Source: Macrotrachela quadricornifera
Lineage: Eukaryota > Rotifera > Eurotatoria > Philodinida > Philodinidae
NCBI GenBank assembly: GCA_022393335.1
Contig: JAJEKB010001052.1
Location: forward strand, 98,044 to 162,043
Length of the DNA stretch: 64,000 nucleotides
Reading direction: 5' to 3'
Part shown: positions 46,811 to 64,000 of the stretch, piece by piece
Numbering within the stretch: position 1 is the stretch's first letter
Layout of the letters: each line of letters opens with the position of its first letter
Position numbers and translations under genes: made by a program
The notes under the pieces: model-generated
Told to the model about the DNA's origin: nothing
The model's input: only the letters and a program-made list of their open reading frames with translations
Database searches by the model: none

Positions 46811-64000
<17,190 letters not shown>

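Overview
The window is AT-rich eukaryotic DNA carrying animal genes broken by many short GT-AG introns (mostly about 45-120 nt). The twitchin-type giant muscle protein, the RHO-type animal gene set and the compact layout indicate a small protostome. A bdelloid rotifer (Adineta/Rotaria-like) is my best guess, from overall character rather than a diagnostic marker; another small invertebrate is possible. There is one short assembly gap (10323-10332).

Left part (1-16.1 kb): an intronless Src/Csk-like non-receptor tyrosine kinase (74-1639, +); a repeat-bearing intergenic stretch; a rhodopsin-like GPCR (5559-6948, +); an intergenic stretch holding a pogo/Tigger-like MITE (8365-9006); TRAPPC4 (9400-10170, -); a 12-exon secreted cysteine-rich protein resembling the DUF7042-DUF7045 family (11070-14626, +); and OSTF1 (14764-16122, -).

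Middle (16.2-40.1 kb): POLR3A, the largest RNA polymerase III subunit (16208-24451, -), lies only 85 bp upstream of OSTF1 on the same strand and may form an operon with it. Beyond it are a palindromic element, a decayed O-methyltransferase (ASMT-like) pseudogene (about 26.3-26.9 kb, -), RAB39 (27815-29633, -) and an FBXW8-like F-box/WD40 gene (29915-32260, -). The following 7.9 kb has no recognisable gene but contains a large fold-back element (38432-39063).

Right part (40.1-64 kb): a beta-1,3-galactosyltransferase-like GT31 gene (40148-46267, +) with a 4.7-kb intron, converging on the 3' end of a twitchin/UNC-22 homologue (46811 to beyond 64000, -). The twitchin portion shows Fn3/Ig super-repeats, the twitchin kinase and five C-terminal Ig domains, with a Lys/Pro/Glu-rich segment between two of them. 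The intron just after the first post-kinase Ig contains an ATG-bearing exon that splices in phase into the C-terminal Igs. That predicts a short kinase-less isoform, analogous to telokin from the MLCK gene.

Functionally the genes are unrelated housekeeping and tissue genes (Pol III transcription, vesicle traffic by TRAPPC4 and RAB39, ubiquitin ligase adaptor, glycosylation, signalling, sarcomere). The unusual material is the short-isoform exon, the possible trans-splicing operon, the divergent kinase, the pseudogene and several palindromic mobile-element relics.
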